Part shown: positions 6,471 to 13,010 of the stretch, piece after piece | Layout of the letters: every line of letters begins with the position of its first letter | How positions within the stretch are numbered: position 1 is the first letter of the stretch | Source of the DNA: DAIDJM01 sp964250215 | GTDB lineage: Bacteria > Pseudomonadota > Alphaproteobacteria > Acetobacterales > Acetobacteraceae | Reading direction: 5' to 3' | Assembly: GCA_964250215.1 (NCBI GenBank) | Contig: CAXUEX010000078.1 | Span: forward strand, 1-13,010 | DNA: 13,010 nucleotides | Notes under the pieces: model-generated | Seen by the model: the letters and a program-made list of their open reading frames with translations, nothing else | Told to the model about the DNA's origin: nothing | The model's database searches: none | Made by a program: the position numbers and the translations under genes

Positions 6471-7870
6471 TGGCCGACGAGGAAAAATTCGATCTGGTGG
6501 TGATCGGCGGCGGCCCGGGCGGATACGTCGCGGCCATCCGCGCGGCGCAGCTCGGGATGCGCACAGCCGTGGTGGAGCGCGAGCATCTGGGCGGCATCTG
6601 CCTGAACTGGGGCTGCATTCCCACTAAGGCATTGCTGCGGAGTTCGGAAATCCATCACCTACTGCAGCATCTGAACGATTTCGGGTTTGCCGCCGACAAC
6701 ATCCGCTTCGATCTGGATCGGGTGGTGCAGCGGTCGCGTGCGGTATCGAAACAGCTCGTCTCCGGCGTTGGGCACCTGCTGAAAAAGAACAAGGTGAGCG
6801 TGTTCGATGCGCAGGGCCGGCTCGCCGGCGCCGGGCGCGTCGCGCTGGCGGGAAAATCGGGCACGCAAACCTTGCAGGCGCCGCACATCATCCTGGCCAC
6901 CGGCGCGCGGGCGCGGCAATTGCCGGGACTGCAGACCGACGGCAAGCTGGTGTGGTCGTACAAGGAAGCCATGGTGCCCACGGCGATGCCGAAGCGCTTG
7001 CTGGTGGTGGGATCGGGCGCGATCGGCATCGAGTTCGCGAGCTTCTTCCGCAACATGGGCGCAGAGGTCGTGGTGGTGGAAGTGCTCGACCGGATATTGC
7101 CGGCGGAGGACGAGGAGATTTCGGCTTTCGCCCGCAAGGCTTTCGAAAAACAAGGCATCCGCATCCTAACATCGGCGAAGCTGGGCCATGTGCAGCGCCG
7201 TGCCGATGGCCTCACCGTCGCGGTCGAGCACGGCGGCAAGAGCGAAGAAATCGCCGCCGACCGGGTGATTTCGGCCGTTGGCATCGTCGGCAATGTCGAG
7301 GATATCGGCATCGGGGGCACGCGCGTGGCGGTGGAAAAAACCCATGTGGTGGTGGACGGGTTCGGGCGTACGGGCGAGCCGGGCGTCTATGCCATCGGCG
7401 ATCTCACCGGTCCGCCCTGGCTGGCGCACAAGGCGAGCCATGAAGGGATTGTGTGCGTGGAGAAGATCGCCGGGGTGGCGGATCGGCACCCGATGGATTT
7501 TGGCAACATTCCAGGCTGCACCTACAGCCGGCCGCAGATTGCCTCGGTCGGGCTCACCGAGGCGCGAGCGAAAGCCGCCGGCCACGGCGTGAAAATCGGC
7601 CGGTTTCCGTTCATCGGCAACGGCAAGGCGATCGCGATGGGCGAGCCGGAAGGCATGGTGAAAGTGGTGTTCGATGCGCCCACCGGCGCGCTGCTCGGCG
7701 CCCACATGATCGGCGCCGAAGTCACGGAGATGATCCAGGGCTACGCGATCGCGCGCACGCTGGAAACAACGGAAGCGGAACTGATGGAAACGGTGTTTCC
7801 GCATCCCACCGTTAGCGAAACGATGCACGAGGCGGTGCTGGATGCGTATGGCCGGGCAATCCATTATTGA
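6470..7870 (+). CDS. lpdA: Dihydrolipoyl dehydrogenase (E3)
   Basis: This is the flavoprotein that reoxidises dihydrolipoyl groups of E2 with NAD+, completing the pyruvate dehydrogenase cycle. In 466 residues it shows the FAD-binding GGGPGG (13-18), the redox disulfide CLNWGC (C44, C49), a second GSGAIGIEFASFF nucleotide site, GVYAIGDLTGPPWLAHKASHEG, and the dimer-interface catalytic HPTVSE (H445, E450). Length and motifs are complete. Start choice: two ATG codons are adjacent (6467 and 6470). GGAAG at 6461-6465 is better spaced for 6470, though 6467 adds only one methionine. The preceding gene's TGA overlaps both. Its place as the last PDH gene, with E1, E2 and E3 in one operon, suggests it serves mainly PDH, although E3 can be shared with other 2-oxoacid complexes. 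Confidence 0.96.
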   Translation: MADEEKFDLVVIGGGPGGYVAAIRAAQLGMRTAVVEREHLGGICLNWGCIPTKALLRSSEIHHLLQHLNDFGFAADNIRFDLDRVVQRSRAVSKQLVSGVGHLLKKNKVSVFDAQGRLAGAGRVALAGKSGTQTLQAPHIILATGARARQLPGLQTDGKLVWSYKEAMVPTAMPKRLLVVGSGAIGIEFASFFRNMGAEVVVVEVLDRILPAEDEEISAFARKAFEKQGIRILTSAKLGHVQRRADGLTVAVEHGGKSEEIAADRVISAVGIVGNVEDIGIGGTRVAVEKTHVVVDGFGRTGEPGVYAIGDLTGPPWLAHKASHEGIVCVEKIAGVADRHPMDFGNIPGCTYSRPQIASVGLTEARAKAAGHGVKIGRFPFIGNGKAIAMGEPEGMVKVVFDAPTGALLGAHMIGAEVTEMIQGYAIARTLETTEAELMETVFPHPTVSETMHEAVLDAYGRAIHY

Positions 7871-7933
7871 ACTTGCCGCCCCGCTGCCCGCATCGCGATT
7901 GCGTTTTCGCGCCGCCGGCGGCAGGCTCCCCCG

Positions 7934-8341
7934 ATGGTGGACAATGTCTCGGCCCGCATCGCCTGGGAGAAGCTGAACGCCGACCCGCAGGCGCAGCTCG
8001 TCGATGTCCGCACCGACGCCGAATGGCAGTATGTCGGCATCCCCGATCTGCGCCCCGCCGGCAAGCAGGCGGTGCTCGTCTCGTGGCAGTATTTCCCCAG
8101 CGGCAACGTCAACCCGGCCTTCGTGGACGAACTGCGCGATGCCGGCCTGGAACCCGGCCACGCGCTGTATTTCCTCTGCCGTAGCGGCGTTCGCAGCCTG
8201 GCCGCGGCGCAGGTCGCGCGCGAAGAAGGCTTCGCGACCGTGTTCAACATCGCCGAAGGCTTCGAAGGCCCGCACGACGCCCAAGGCCACCGCGGCCATG
8301 TCGCCGGCTGGAAAGCCGACGGCCTGCCCTGGCGCCAATAA
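7934..8341 (+). CDS. Single-domain rhodanese-like protein
   Basis: This 135-residue protein is one rhodanese domain, a sulfur carrier or transferase fold. It shows the entry motif VDVRTDAEWQYVGIPDL, the active-site loop CRSGVRS with catalytic Cys82, and the closing segment FNIAEGFEGPHD then HRGHVAGWKADGLPW, typical of small cytoplasmic rhodaneses common in alphaproteobacteria. No signal peptide is visible. It lies 63 bases after lpdA on the same strand, and no convincing terminator lies between, so it may be the last gene of the operon. A link to lipoyl sulfur chemistry or redox protection of the complex is speculation. The ribosome site (GCAGG, eight bases upstream) is weak. The gene ends 14 bases from the convergent TetR gene. 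Confidence 0.88.
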   Translation: MVDNVSARIAWEKLNADPQAQLVDVRTDAEWQYVGIPDLRPAGKQAVLVSWQYFPSGNVNPAFVDELRDAGLEPGHALYFLCRSGVRSLAAAQVAREEGFATVFNIAEGFEGPHDAQGHRGHVAGWKADGLPWRQ

Positions 8342-8355
8342 CCGGCCGCCGGGCG

Positions 8356-8994
8356 TTACCCGCTCTTCGTCGAATGCGTGGCAGCCGCCGCGTAATGACC
8401 AAGGAACATCGCAACGGCCGAATCCACCACACGGGCGGTGTGTTGCGGTGAGGGTCGGCCGAGGCGCAACCGACATCGATAGTAGATGCTGGTTTGCACA
8501 AGCGTGAAGAACTGATCGGCGGCGAACGCAAAATCATCCACGGCTAAATCGCCGGATTTCGTCTGCGCCTCGAGCCAGCCGGCAAGGTGCGTGATCGCCT
8601 GCTGCGGCCCCGCCGCGTAGAACCACTCCGCCAACTCGGGGAATGCCTCCGCTTCCGACGTCACCACCCGGTCGATCATCAGGCATACAGGCGAGGTGAT
8701 CAGCTCCACCATGCCGATCCCGATGGCGCGCAGCATCTCGGCCGTATTCCCCAACGCCACCTGTCCCGGCTCGAAATGCCGCGCCAGCATCCGCGCGCAC
8801 TCGCGCTCCACAAAGGCGCCGAACAGCGCCGCCTTGCTCCGGTAATGGTGGTACACGGTCGATTTCGACACCCCGGCGGCGTGGGTGATCGCCGACATGC
8901 TCGCGCCCTCGTAGCCATGCTCGGCAAAGGCGTCCCGCGCGCTGTCCAAAATGGCTTGGCGCTTCTCCGCGGTAAGGGCGGCAGGCGTCGGCAT
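8356..8994 (-). CDS. TetR family transcriptional regulator
   Basis: This 212-residue protein has a TetR N-terminal DNA-binding domain (about residues 10-60): KRQAILDSARDAFAEHGYEG, then the helix-turn-helix ITHAAGVSKSTVYHHYRSKAALF. The C-terminal two-thirds is helical and ends in a region like the AefR/TetR_C group (FAADQFFTLVQTSIYY). The ATG at 8994 is chosen because GGAG lies six bases upstream, and the extra 13 residues of the longer frame do not resemble the family. It is divergent from the 109-residue unknown gene at 9124, and a palindrome lies between them, so it probably represses that gene, its downstream partners, or itself. The ligand is unknown; an aromatic or polycyclic compound would fit the downstream enzymes (inference). 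Confidence 0.92.
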   Translation of the reverse strand: MPTPAALTAEKRQAILDSARDAFAEHGYEGASMSAITHAAGVSKSTVYHHYRSKAALFGAFVERECARMLARHFEPGQVALGNTAEMLRAIGIGMVELITSPVCLMIDRVVTSEAEAFPELAEWFYAAGPQQAITHLAGWLEAQTKSGDLAVDDFAFAADQFFTLVQTSIYYRCRLRLGRPSPQHTARVVDSAVAMFLGHYAAAATHSTKSG

Positions 8995-9065
8995 GTGCGG
9001 CTCCGGCCGTCCAAGCGCGGCCACCCCTTGCAACTATGGCAACGCGCACGAGTTTGCCACATGCC

Positions 9066-9084
9066 AGACCGTACGGTTCGGTCT
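9066..9084. promoter_or_regulatory. Candidate TetR operator palindrome
   Basis: The 10-bp perfect palindrome ACCGTACGGT (9068-9077) lies within a longer inverted repeat, AGACCG (9066-9071) and CGGTCT (9079-9084). It is in the 129-base region between the TetR start (8994) and the next gene's start (9124). Palindromes of this size and composition are common TetR-family operators. No promoter boxes could be assigned with confidence. A second, weaker inverted repeat, TTGC-N7-GCAA, lies at 9028-9042. Confidence 0.5.
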
Positions 9085-9123
9085 CAGCGCCGCATTCCCG
9101 TGGCGCATTCATAGGAGCAGGCC

Positions 9124-9453
9124 ATGCCGCAGTTCGACGCGACCATCAAACACCTCAAGGAGGGCGTCAAAAGCATGACCGTGAGCGCCGCGGTCAAGAA
9201 CATCGAAGGCTGGGAGGCCACGCTGGAAACCGTCGAGGAACCGGCCGCCAAAACCATCGTCAAGGATTTGCAGAACCTCAAGAAACACCTGCACGCCAAG
9301 GCGCTGGATGGCGAGGCGATCCGCAAACTGGTGATCAAGCTCGGCCGCGAGACGGTCGGCATCGGCAAGAAGACCGAAAGCCGGAACGCCAGCAAAATCC
9401 AGGCGCTCGGCGAAGCCCTCGTCGAAGCGGCCGAGAGCGCTGGCGCGGCCTAG
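9124..9453 (+). CDS. Small helical protein of unknown function
   Basis: I do not recognise this 109-residue protein. It is rich in Lys, Glu and Ala, has no cysteine, no signal peptide and no membrane segment, and reads as a series of amphipathic helices (FDATIKHLKEGVKSM, AAKTIVKDLQNLKKHL, DGEAIRKLVIKLG, ASKIQALGEALVEAAE), suggesting a small cytoplasmic helical bundle. A good ribosome site, AGGAG, ends six bases before the ATG. It is the first gene downstream of the TetR-side palindrome and precedes the amidohydrolase by 47 bases on the same strand, so it may be part of the same regulated unit. A role as a structural or stress protein is possible but unsupported. Confidence 0.75.
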   Translation: MPQFDATIKHLKEGVKSMTVSAAVKNIEGWEATLETVEEPAAKTIVKDLQNLKKHLHAKALDGEAIRKLVIKLGRETVGIGKKTESRNASKIQALGEALVEAAESAGAA

Positions 9454-9500
9454 CCAAGTCCCAAGCCCCCAGCAGCAAGCTTCAGCCACGGAGTCCTCGG

Positions 9501-10544
9501 ATGCAGATCGTCGGACTTGAGGAACATCTCGTCACACCGGAGTTGCTTGCCGCCTGGTCGCTTCTACCCGGAATGCAACAAAACCCCGGGGCCGGATTCG
9601 GCAACGATCCGCTCGCGCAAAGGCTCAGGGATGTCGGCGACCGTCGCCTGACCGACATGCACGCCCAGGGCGTGGACATGCAGGTGCTGTCGCTGACCAC
9701 CCCCGGGGTGCAGAACCTCGCCCCGGCGGATGCCGTCACCGTCTCCCGCGAAGCCAACCACGCGCTCGCCGAAATCGTCGCTCGCAATCCGGCGCGCTTT
9801 CAGGCCTTCGCGGCCGTGCCAACGCCCCAGCCCGACCGCGCCGCGGAGGAACTGGAACGGGCCGCGGCCCGCCCCGGCTTCCAAGGCGCGATGCTGTACG
9901 GCCGCACCGGCACCACGAACGCCGACGACCGCCGGTTTGACGATCTCTATGCCACCGCCGCCCGGCTCCATCTGCCCATCTACCTGCATCCGCAAACTCC
10001 GGTCGCACCGGTCCGCGAAACCTATTATTCCGGCTATGGCGACCAGATCGACGCGATGTTCGCGAATTTCGGCATCGGCTGGTACTACGAGACCGGCGTC
10101 CAGTTGTTGCGCATGATCTTCTCCGGCGTCTTCGATCGGTGGTCGGATTTGCAGGTGATCGTCGGACACTGGGGCGAACTGGTGTTGTTCTACCTTGAGC
10201 ACACCGCAATCATGCAGGCGATGGGCCTGCGCCTGGATCGCCCCTTGGCGGATTATTTCCGGCGGAACGTGTGGGTCACAAGCAGCGGCCTGTACAGCGA
10301 ACGGTATCTGCGCTGGAGCGCGGAGGTCGTCGGCACCGACCGCATCATGTTCTCCACCGACTACCCGTTCAGAGACACGGGTGGCGGAACCGCGCGGGAA
10401 TTCCTGCGCACCGCGAAGCTGACCGAGGCGGAGAAGGCGGAAATCGGCGCGGGCAACTGGCAGCGCCTCACGCGGCAGCTGGCCATCAGCGGCCAAGCTG
10501 ACCGGCACGCCGCAGAATCCTCCCTCCCGCAAAGAAAGTACTAG
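9501..10544 (+). CDS. Amidohydrolase family 2 protein, gamma-resorcylate decarboxylase-like
   Basis: This 347-residue metal-dependent TIM-barrel protein belongs to the group that includes gamma-resorcylate, 2,3-dihydroxybenzoate and ACMS decarboxylases. Metal ligands typical of the benzoate decarboxylase branch are in place: LEEH near the N-terminus (E7 and H9), YLHPQ (H163), VGHWGE (H223) and STDYPF (D287). The E-x-H start, rather than H-x-H, points to the decarboxylase branch, not to hydrolases. The final 20 or so residues are an unconserved tail. The ATG at 9501 has GGAG seven bases upstream; the longer open frame overlaps the preceding gene and is not supported. The stop is two bases before the FAD monooxygenase start, so the two enzymes are probably translated together. 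The substrate is unknown. Confidence 0.88.
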   Translation: MQIVGLEEHLVTPELLAAWSLLPGMQQNPGAGFGNDPLAQRLRDVGDRRLTDMHAQGVDMQVLSLTTPGVQNLAPADAVTVSREANHALAEIVARNPARFQAFAAVPTPQPDRAAEELERAAARPGFQGAMLYGRTGTTNADDRRFDDLYATAARLHLPIYLHPQTPVAPVRETYYSGYGDQIDAMFANFGIGWYYETGVQLLRMIFSGVFDRWSDLQVIVGHWGELVLFYLEHTAIMQAMGLRLDRPLADYFRRNVWVTSSGLYSERYLRWSAEVVGTDRIMFSTDYPFRDTGGGTAREFLRTAKLTEAEKAEIGAGNWQRLTRQLAISGQADRHAAESSLPQRKY

Positions 10545-10546
10545 CG

Positions 10547-11698
10547 ATGCTGTCTTCCGGAAAGCTTCGCGCCCGCGGCCTGGTGGCCATCATCGGCGCC
10601 GGCCCGGCCGGTGCCACGCTAGCACGGCTGCTGCAAATGCGCGGCTTCACCGTGCGCGTCATCGAGCGCGATGCGTCCTCCACCGCCCGCCCGCAAGGCG
10701 GCAGCCTCGATGTTCGCCCGGATTCCGGCCAGCGCGCCATCGAGGCAGCCGGGCTCGCCGATGTTTTCACCCGCTTCTCCCGCGATGACGCCAAGGCCTT
10801 CCGGATGCTCGACTCCCAGGGCAACGCGCTGCCGGGAATGGGCGGGGACATCCAGGAATATCCCGGCCCGGAGATCGACCGGAAAGACCTGCGTCAGCTT
10901 CTGCTCGACTCTCTCGCCCCCGAAACCGTCGTGTGGGGACAGGCGGTGGAAGATGTGCATCCCGAAACCAACGGATTGTGGCGGCTGAACATCGAAGGCC
11001 ACGCCCCGGTGATCGCCGATTTCGTGGTCGGCGCCGACGGTATCGGATCGAAAATCAGGCGCCGCCTCACCTCGGTTCAGCCCGTCCACACCGGCGTCAG
11101 CATGATCGCCGCCACCATCCGCAAGGATCTCTGGCGCGGTTCCGAAATCGACAAGATCCTCGGCGAAGGCTCGGTGATGTTCGCGGACCGCAACAAGACC
11201 GTGTTCTCGCAACGCTGCAACCACGATCTCATCCTGCTCTATTTCTCGCTGCATGTCGCCGAAGCCTGGCCGAAAACCGCGGGCTTCACGCTGCAGAACA
11301 AGCCGGCCGTGATGCAAGCCATCGCGGAGGCCTATAGCGACTGGTCGCCCGAGCTGATGGCGATGCTCACCCAGGTGCAAGACAATTTCCATCTCTGGCC
11401 GAACGCCGTCCTGCCGCCGCACCACCGGTGGGAAACCCAGCCCGGCCTAACCATGCTCGGCGATGCGTCGCACGTCATGCCGCCATACACCGGCAAGGGC
11501 GTCAATCTCGCGATGCTCGACGCGCTCGAACTCGCCGATGCAATAACCCAGGCGCCGGATGGCGACGTAACCGCTTCCGTCGCGGCGTTCGAGGCGCGCA
11601 TGCAGCAGCGCACCAGCCGAGAAACCGGCGCATGTCTCGCGATCGGCCGGCAGATATACGGCTTCGATCTGGATTTCGGCCTGCCCGCCGCCGCGTGA
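10547..11698 (+). CDS. FAD-dependent monooxygenase, TetX-like
   Basis: This 383-residue class A flavin monooxygenase resembles the TetX group. It has the FAD-binding VAIIGAGPAGATLARLLQ (G17, G19, G22), ERDASSTARPQGGSLDVRPD with the TetX-type GGSLD, EIDRKDLRQLLLDSL, the VVGADGIGSKIRR segment, and the second FAD motif GDASHVMPPYTGKGVN (G305, D306). Such enzymes hydroxylate aromatic or polycyclic substrates with NADPH and O2. Similarity to TetX does not by itself show tetracycline inactivation; most such homologues are uncharacterised. The start lies two bases after the amidohydrolase stop, with AAAGAAAG upstream, implying coupled expression. The end converges on the cupin gene 17 bases away, with no clear terminator. 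Confidence 0.9.
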   Translation: MLSSGKLRARGLVAIIGAGPAGATLARLLQMRGFTVRVIERDASSTARPQGGSLDVRPDSGQRAIEAAGLADVFTRFSRDDAKAFRMLDSQGNALPGMGGDIQEYPGPEIDRKDLRQLLLDSLAPETVVWGQAVEDVHPETNGLWRLNIEGHAPVIADFVVGADGIGSKIRRRLTSVQPVHTGVSMIAATIRKDLWRGSEIDKILGEGSVMFADRNKTVFSQRCNHDLILLYFSLHVAEAWPKTAGFTLQNKPAVMQAIAEAYSDWSPELMAMLTQVQDNFHLWPNAVLPPHHRWETQPGLTMLGDASHVMPPYTGKGVNLAMLDALELADAITQAPDGDVTASVAAFEARMQQRTSRETGACLAIGRQIYGFDLDFGLPAAA

Positions 11699-11715
11699 AA
11701 ACGGCGCACCGCGAC

Positions 11716-12138
11716 TCATCCTTCCCGATTGGGGGTGCCCAGCACATGCGTCTTGGGCGGAAGCATCACTTCGTCGAATGTCTGGGTGAACATCGCCGCC
11801 GCAAAGAACGCGACTGCACGCAACGTATCCGTGCCGACATTGGCGAGGTCGTGCCGCACGTTCGGTGGCAACGCAAAGACGCTGCCGGGACCAACTCGGT
11901 GGGACCCATCCTCCATTCGCAACTCACCGGTTCCCGCAATGATGTATTGGGTCTCCTCGGTCGCATCCGTGTGCCAGCCCAGATGCCCGCCCGGCTCGAT
12001 CTCATACACGATGGTCGATGACTGAATCGCGGCGTTGCCACCACAGGTGGCAAACGCGCCGGCCCACCGCACCGACTTGTCCTGCGACCCCTCGACATGA
12101 GCACGTTCCAGCTCCCCGGAAGCGATAATCGGCACCAT
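11716..12138 (-). CDS. Small cupin-domain protein
   Basis: This 140-residue protein is a single cupin barrel. Motif 1 is EPGGHLGWHTDATEETQYII, giving H56, D58 and E62 where the canonical motif has H-x-H and E, so the second histidine is replaced by aspartate. H52 lies four residues earlier. Motif 2, GPGSVFALPPNVRHDLAN, supplies H96. Such proteins are metal-dependent dioxygenases or isomerases, or ligand-binding sensors; the role here cannot be fixed. The ATG is preceded by GAGGGG at suitable spacing. It converges with the TetX-like gene, so it is not in the same transcript. Proximity suggests but does not prove a shared pathway. There is no signal peptide. Confidence 0.85.
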   Translation of the reverse strand: MVPIIASGELERAHVEGSQDKSVRWAGAFATCGGNAAIQSSTIVYEIEPGGHLGWHTDATEETQYIIAGTGELRMEDGSHRVGPGSVFALPPNVRHDLANVGTDTLRAVAFFAAAMFTQTFDEVMLPPKTHVLGTPNREG

Positions 12139-12301
12139 GACATTCCCCTCTGGCGGCAGTCCCGCACGCGGATTGCGGGCGGCGGACGGCTAGTTGGCGC
12201 GCGTGCATAAAGACGTGCAAGCACAACTTTAGGTCGTCATCCGAGGCACCCGCCGCGGGTCTATCCCGTCGGCTGAACGTCCACGCCTCCTCTTGCGTCG
12301 G
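12139..12301. other. Intergenic region upstream of the cupin gene
   Basis: This 163-base stretch lies between the stop of the DUF2442 gene and the start of the cupin gene, both on the minus strand. It contains a direct repeat, CGTGCA, at 12202-12207 and 12214-12219, next to a small GTGCAAGCAC palindrome, and a 6-bp CCCGCA/TGCGGG inverted repeat nearer the cupin start. Any of these could be part of a cupin promoter or operator, but no convincing -35/-10 pair was found. Confidence 0.4.
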
Positions 12302-12721
12302 TTACAAGCCAGTGCCCGCTTTGCGAGGCCGCCCGCCTCGCCGGCCGTTCGCGCGCGCCGCTGTCGCTTTGGCAACGGTGCGCGCCTGCCCGCCCGCAGT
12401 GCCCAGTCGCGCCGCCAGCCAGCCGCGGGAGCCAAGCACACCCTCCAGCAGCGCCGGCACGTAAAGATCGGCGTCCAGCCGGGGGAAGTGAATCCCGAGC
12501 CCCATGCCGTCCACCTCCACCACTCGAAGATCGTCAATCGAGGCACCCGCCAAGCCCTCCACGTCGCGGGGCACGAGCCCGAGTTCCACGCCCGTAGAGA
12601 GAGCAATGACGATACGCCCGCGCCCAGCATCGTAGCGCGCCGCCACCGCACGCGGTCCGCGCAAGCGCGCCTCACCACGTTTCGTGGCCGCCTCGAATTG
12701 TGTTTCCGTCAACTCAACCAT
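12302..12721 (-). CDS. DUF2442 domain protein with basic GRPRK tail
   Basis: This 139-residue protein carries a DUF2442-type domain in its first 85 or so residues. Recognisable features are the short strand IVIALSTGVELGLVPRDVEGL and the segment LRVVEVDGMGLGIHFPRLDADLYVPALLEG. Next comes GWLAARLGTAGG, and then an Ala/Arg-rich tail ending NGRRGGRPRKAGTGL. The GGRPRK core resembles an AT-hook, hinting at nucleic-acid binding (inference). The ATG at 12721 is supported by GGAGG seven bases upstream; the 12 residues before it are not family-like. It overlaps the end of the DUF4160 gene by eight bases. DUF4160 and DUF2442 genes are often neighbours in bacteria. The pair is sometimes suspected to be toxin-antitoxin-like, but its function is not established. 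Confidence 0.85.
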   Translation of the reverse strand: MVELTETQFEAATKRGEARLRGPRAVAARYDAGRGRIVIALSTGVELGLVPRDVEGLAGASIDDLRVVEVDGMGLGIHFPRLDADLYVPALLEGVLGSRGWLAARLGTAGGQARTVAKATAARANGRRGGRPRKAGTGL

Positions 12722-12947
12722 GAAACCGCCTCCAAGCATCCAACAGGGCCGCGTCATGCTCAGCGCTCAAATCCATCACCCGCCTCGCATCGCGACGCGT
12801 GCACGGGCCAACAACCTCGCGCACCTCCGGGCCGTGCAGGTTCACCACCACCGACCCACCCCGGCCCAAGCACGTGAACATGGGCGGGCGGATGATCGTT
12901 CGGATACACGACAAAGCGCAGCCGCCGACGCGGAGTATCGTTGGCAA
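12714..12947 (-). pseudogene. DUF4160 domain gene with two compensating frameshifts
   Basis: The open frame encodes 77 residues. Its start (PTILRVGG, from a TTG codon) and its end (GGSVVVNLHGPEVREVV to LDAWRRFHG) match DUF4160. The middle does not: the conserved core RFVVYPNDHPPAHVHVLGPG is found in the neighbouring minus-strand frame at about 12863-12922. A one-base loss near 12921 and a one-base gain in the GGGG run near 12863 would explain this, and restoring both gives a normal-looking DUF4160 protein. Whether the changes are real decay or sequencing errors cannot be told here. If real, the conserved histidines of the core are lost. The gene overlaps the DUF2442 gene start and would be translated just before it. 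Confidence 0.7.
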
Positions 12948-13010
12948 GGAGCAATCTTAGCAGGCCGCGGCGAGAAACCCAAGCGGTAGGGACACGCATC
13001 TGCGCGTGAT

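Noticed and set aside
4945..6624. Long minus-strand open frame opposite E2 and GNAT
   Set aside because: It is open only because of high GC content, is low in complexity, includes the N gap and has no ribosome site or domain.
7911..7922. Palindrome GCCGCCGGCGGC after lpdA as a terminator
   Set aside because: A strong stem could form, but there is no loop and no following T-tract.
12760..12999. Independent 79-codon gene carrying the DUF4160 core
   Set aside because: It has only the core; its start and end are not family-like. It is better explained as the displaced middle of the DUF4160 gene.

Overview
The window is a GC-rich bacterial chromosome segment with one assembly gap (75 N). The E1-beta subunit of pyruvate dehydrogenase carries its own N-terminal lipoyl domain, which is typical of alphaproteobacteria. 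That, together with the codon usage and the small AT-rich hairpin repeats, suggests an alphaproteobacterium, plausibly Rhodospirillales/Acetobacteraceae. The family-level placement is inference.

Left part (1-2224, minus strand): a nudix hydrolase of the RppH type, then modA, modB and the first 87 codons of modC (the rest lies off the window edge). This is a high-affinity molybdate ABC importer. modB and modC overlap by ATGA, and a solo hairpin repeat sits in the modA-modB gap.

Middle (2225-8341, plus strand): a divergent intergenic region with an inverted pair of the same repeat, followed by a tight pyruvate dehydrogenase operon: E1-alpha, lipoylated E1-beta, E2, an SSAT-like GNAT acetyltransferase, E3 and a single-domain rhodanese. 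Stops and starts overlap at E1-alpha/E1-beta, E2/GNAT and GNAT/E3. The N gap falls in the E2 linker, and its nominal length breaks the reading frame.

Right part (8356-13010): accessory genes. A TetR regulator (minus) is divergent from a small helical protein of unknown function, followed by a metal-dependent amidohydrolase of the gamma-resorcylate decarboxylase type and a TetX-like FAD monooxygenase. A cupin converges on the monooxygenase. The window ends with a DUF2442 gene preceded by a DUF4160 gene whose conserved core is displaced into another frame. A palindrome upstream of the small protein is a candidate TetR operator.

No RNA gene, CRISPR array, insertion sequence or integrase was seen, and no stretch over 300 bases lacks a gene. 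I found no clearly undescribed multi-gene system. The most interesting items are the covarying hairpin repeats, the acetyltransferase embedded in the PDH operon, the amidohydrolase/TetX-like pair and the doubly frameshifted DUF4160 gene.
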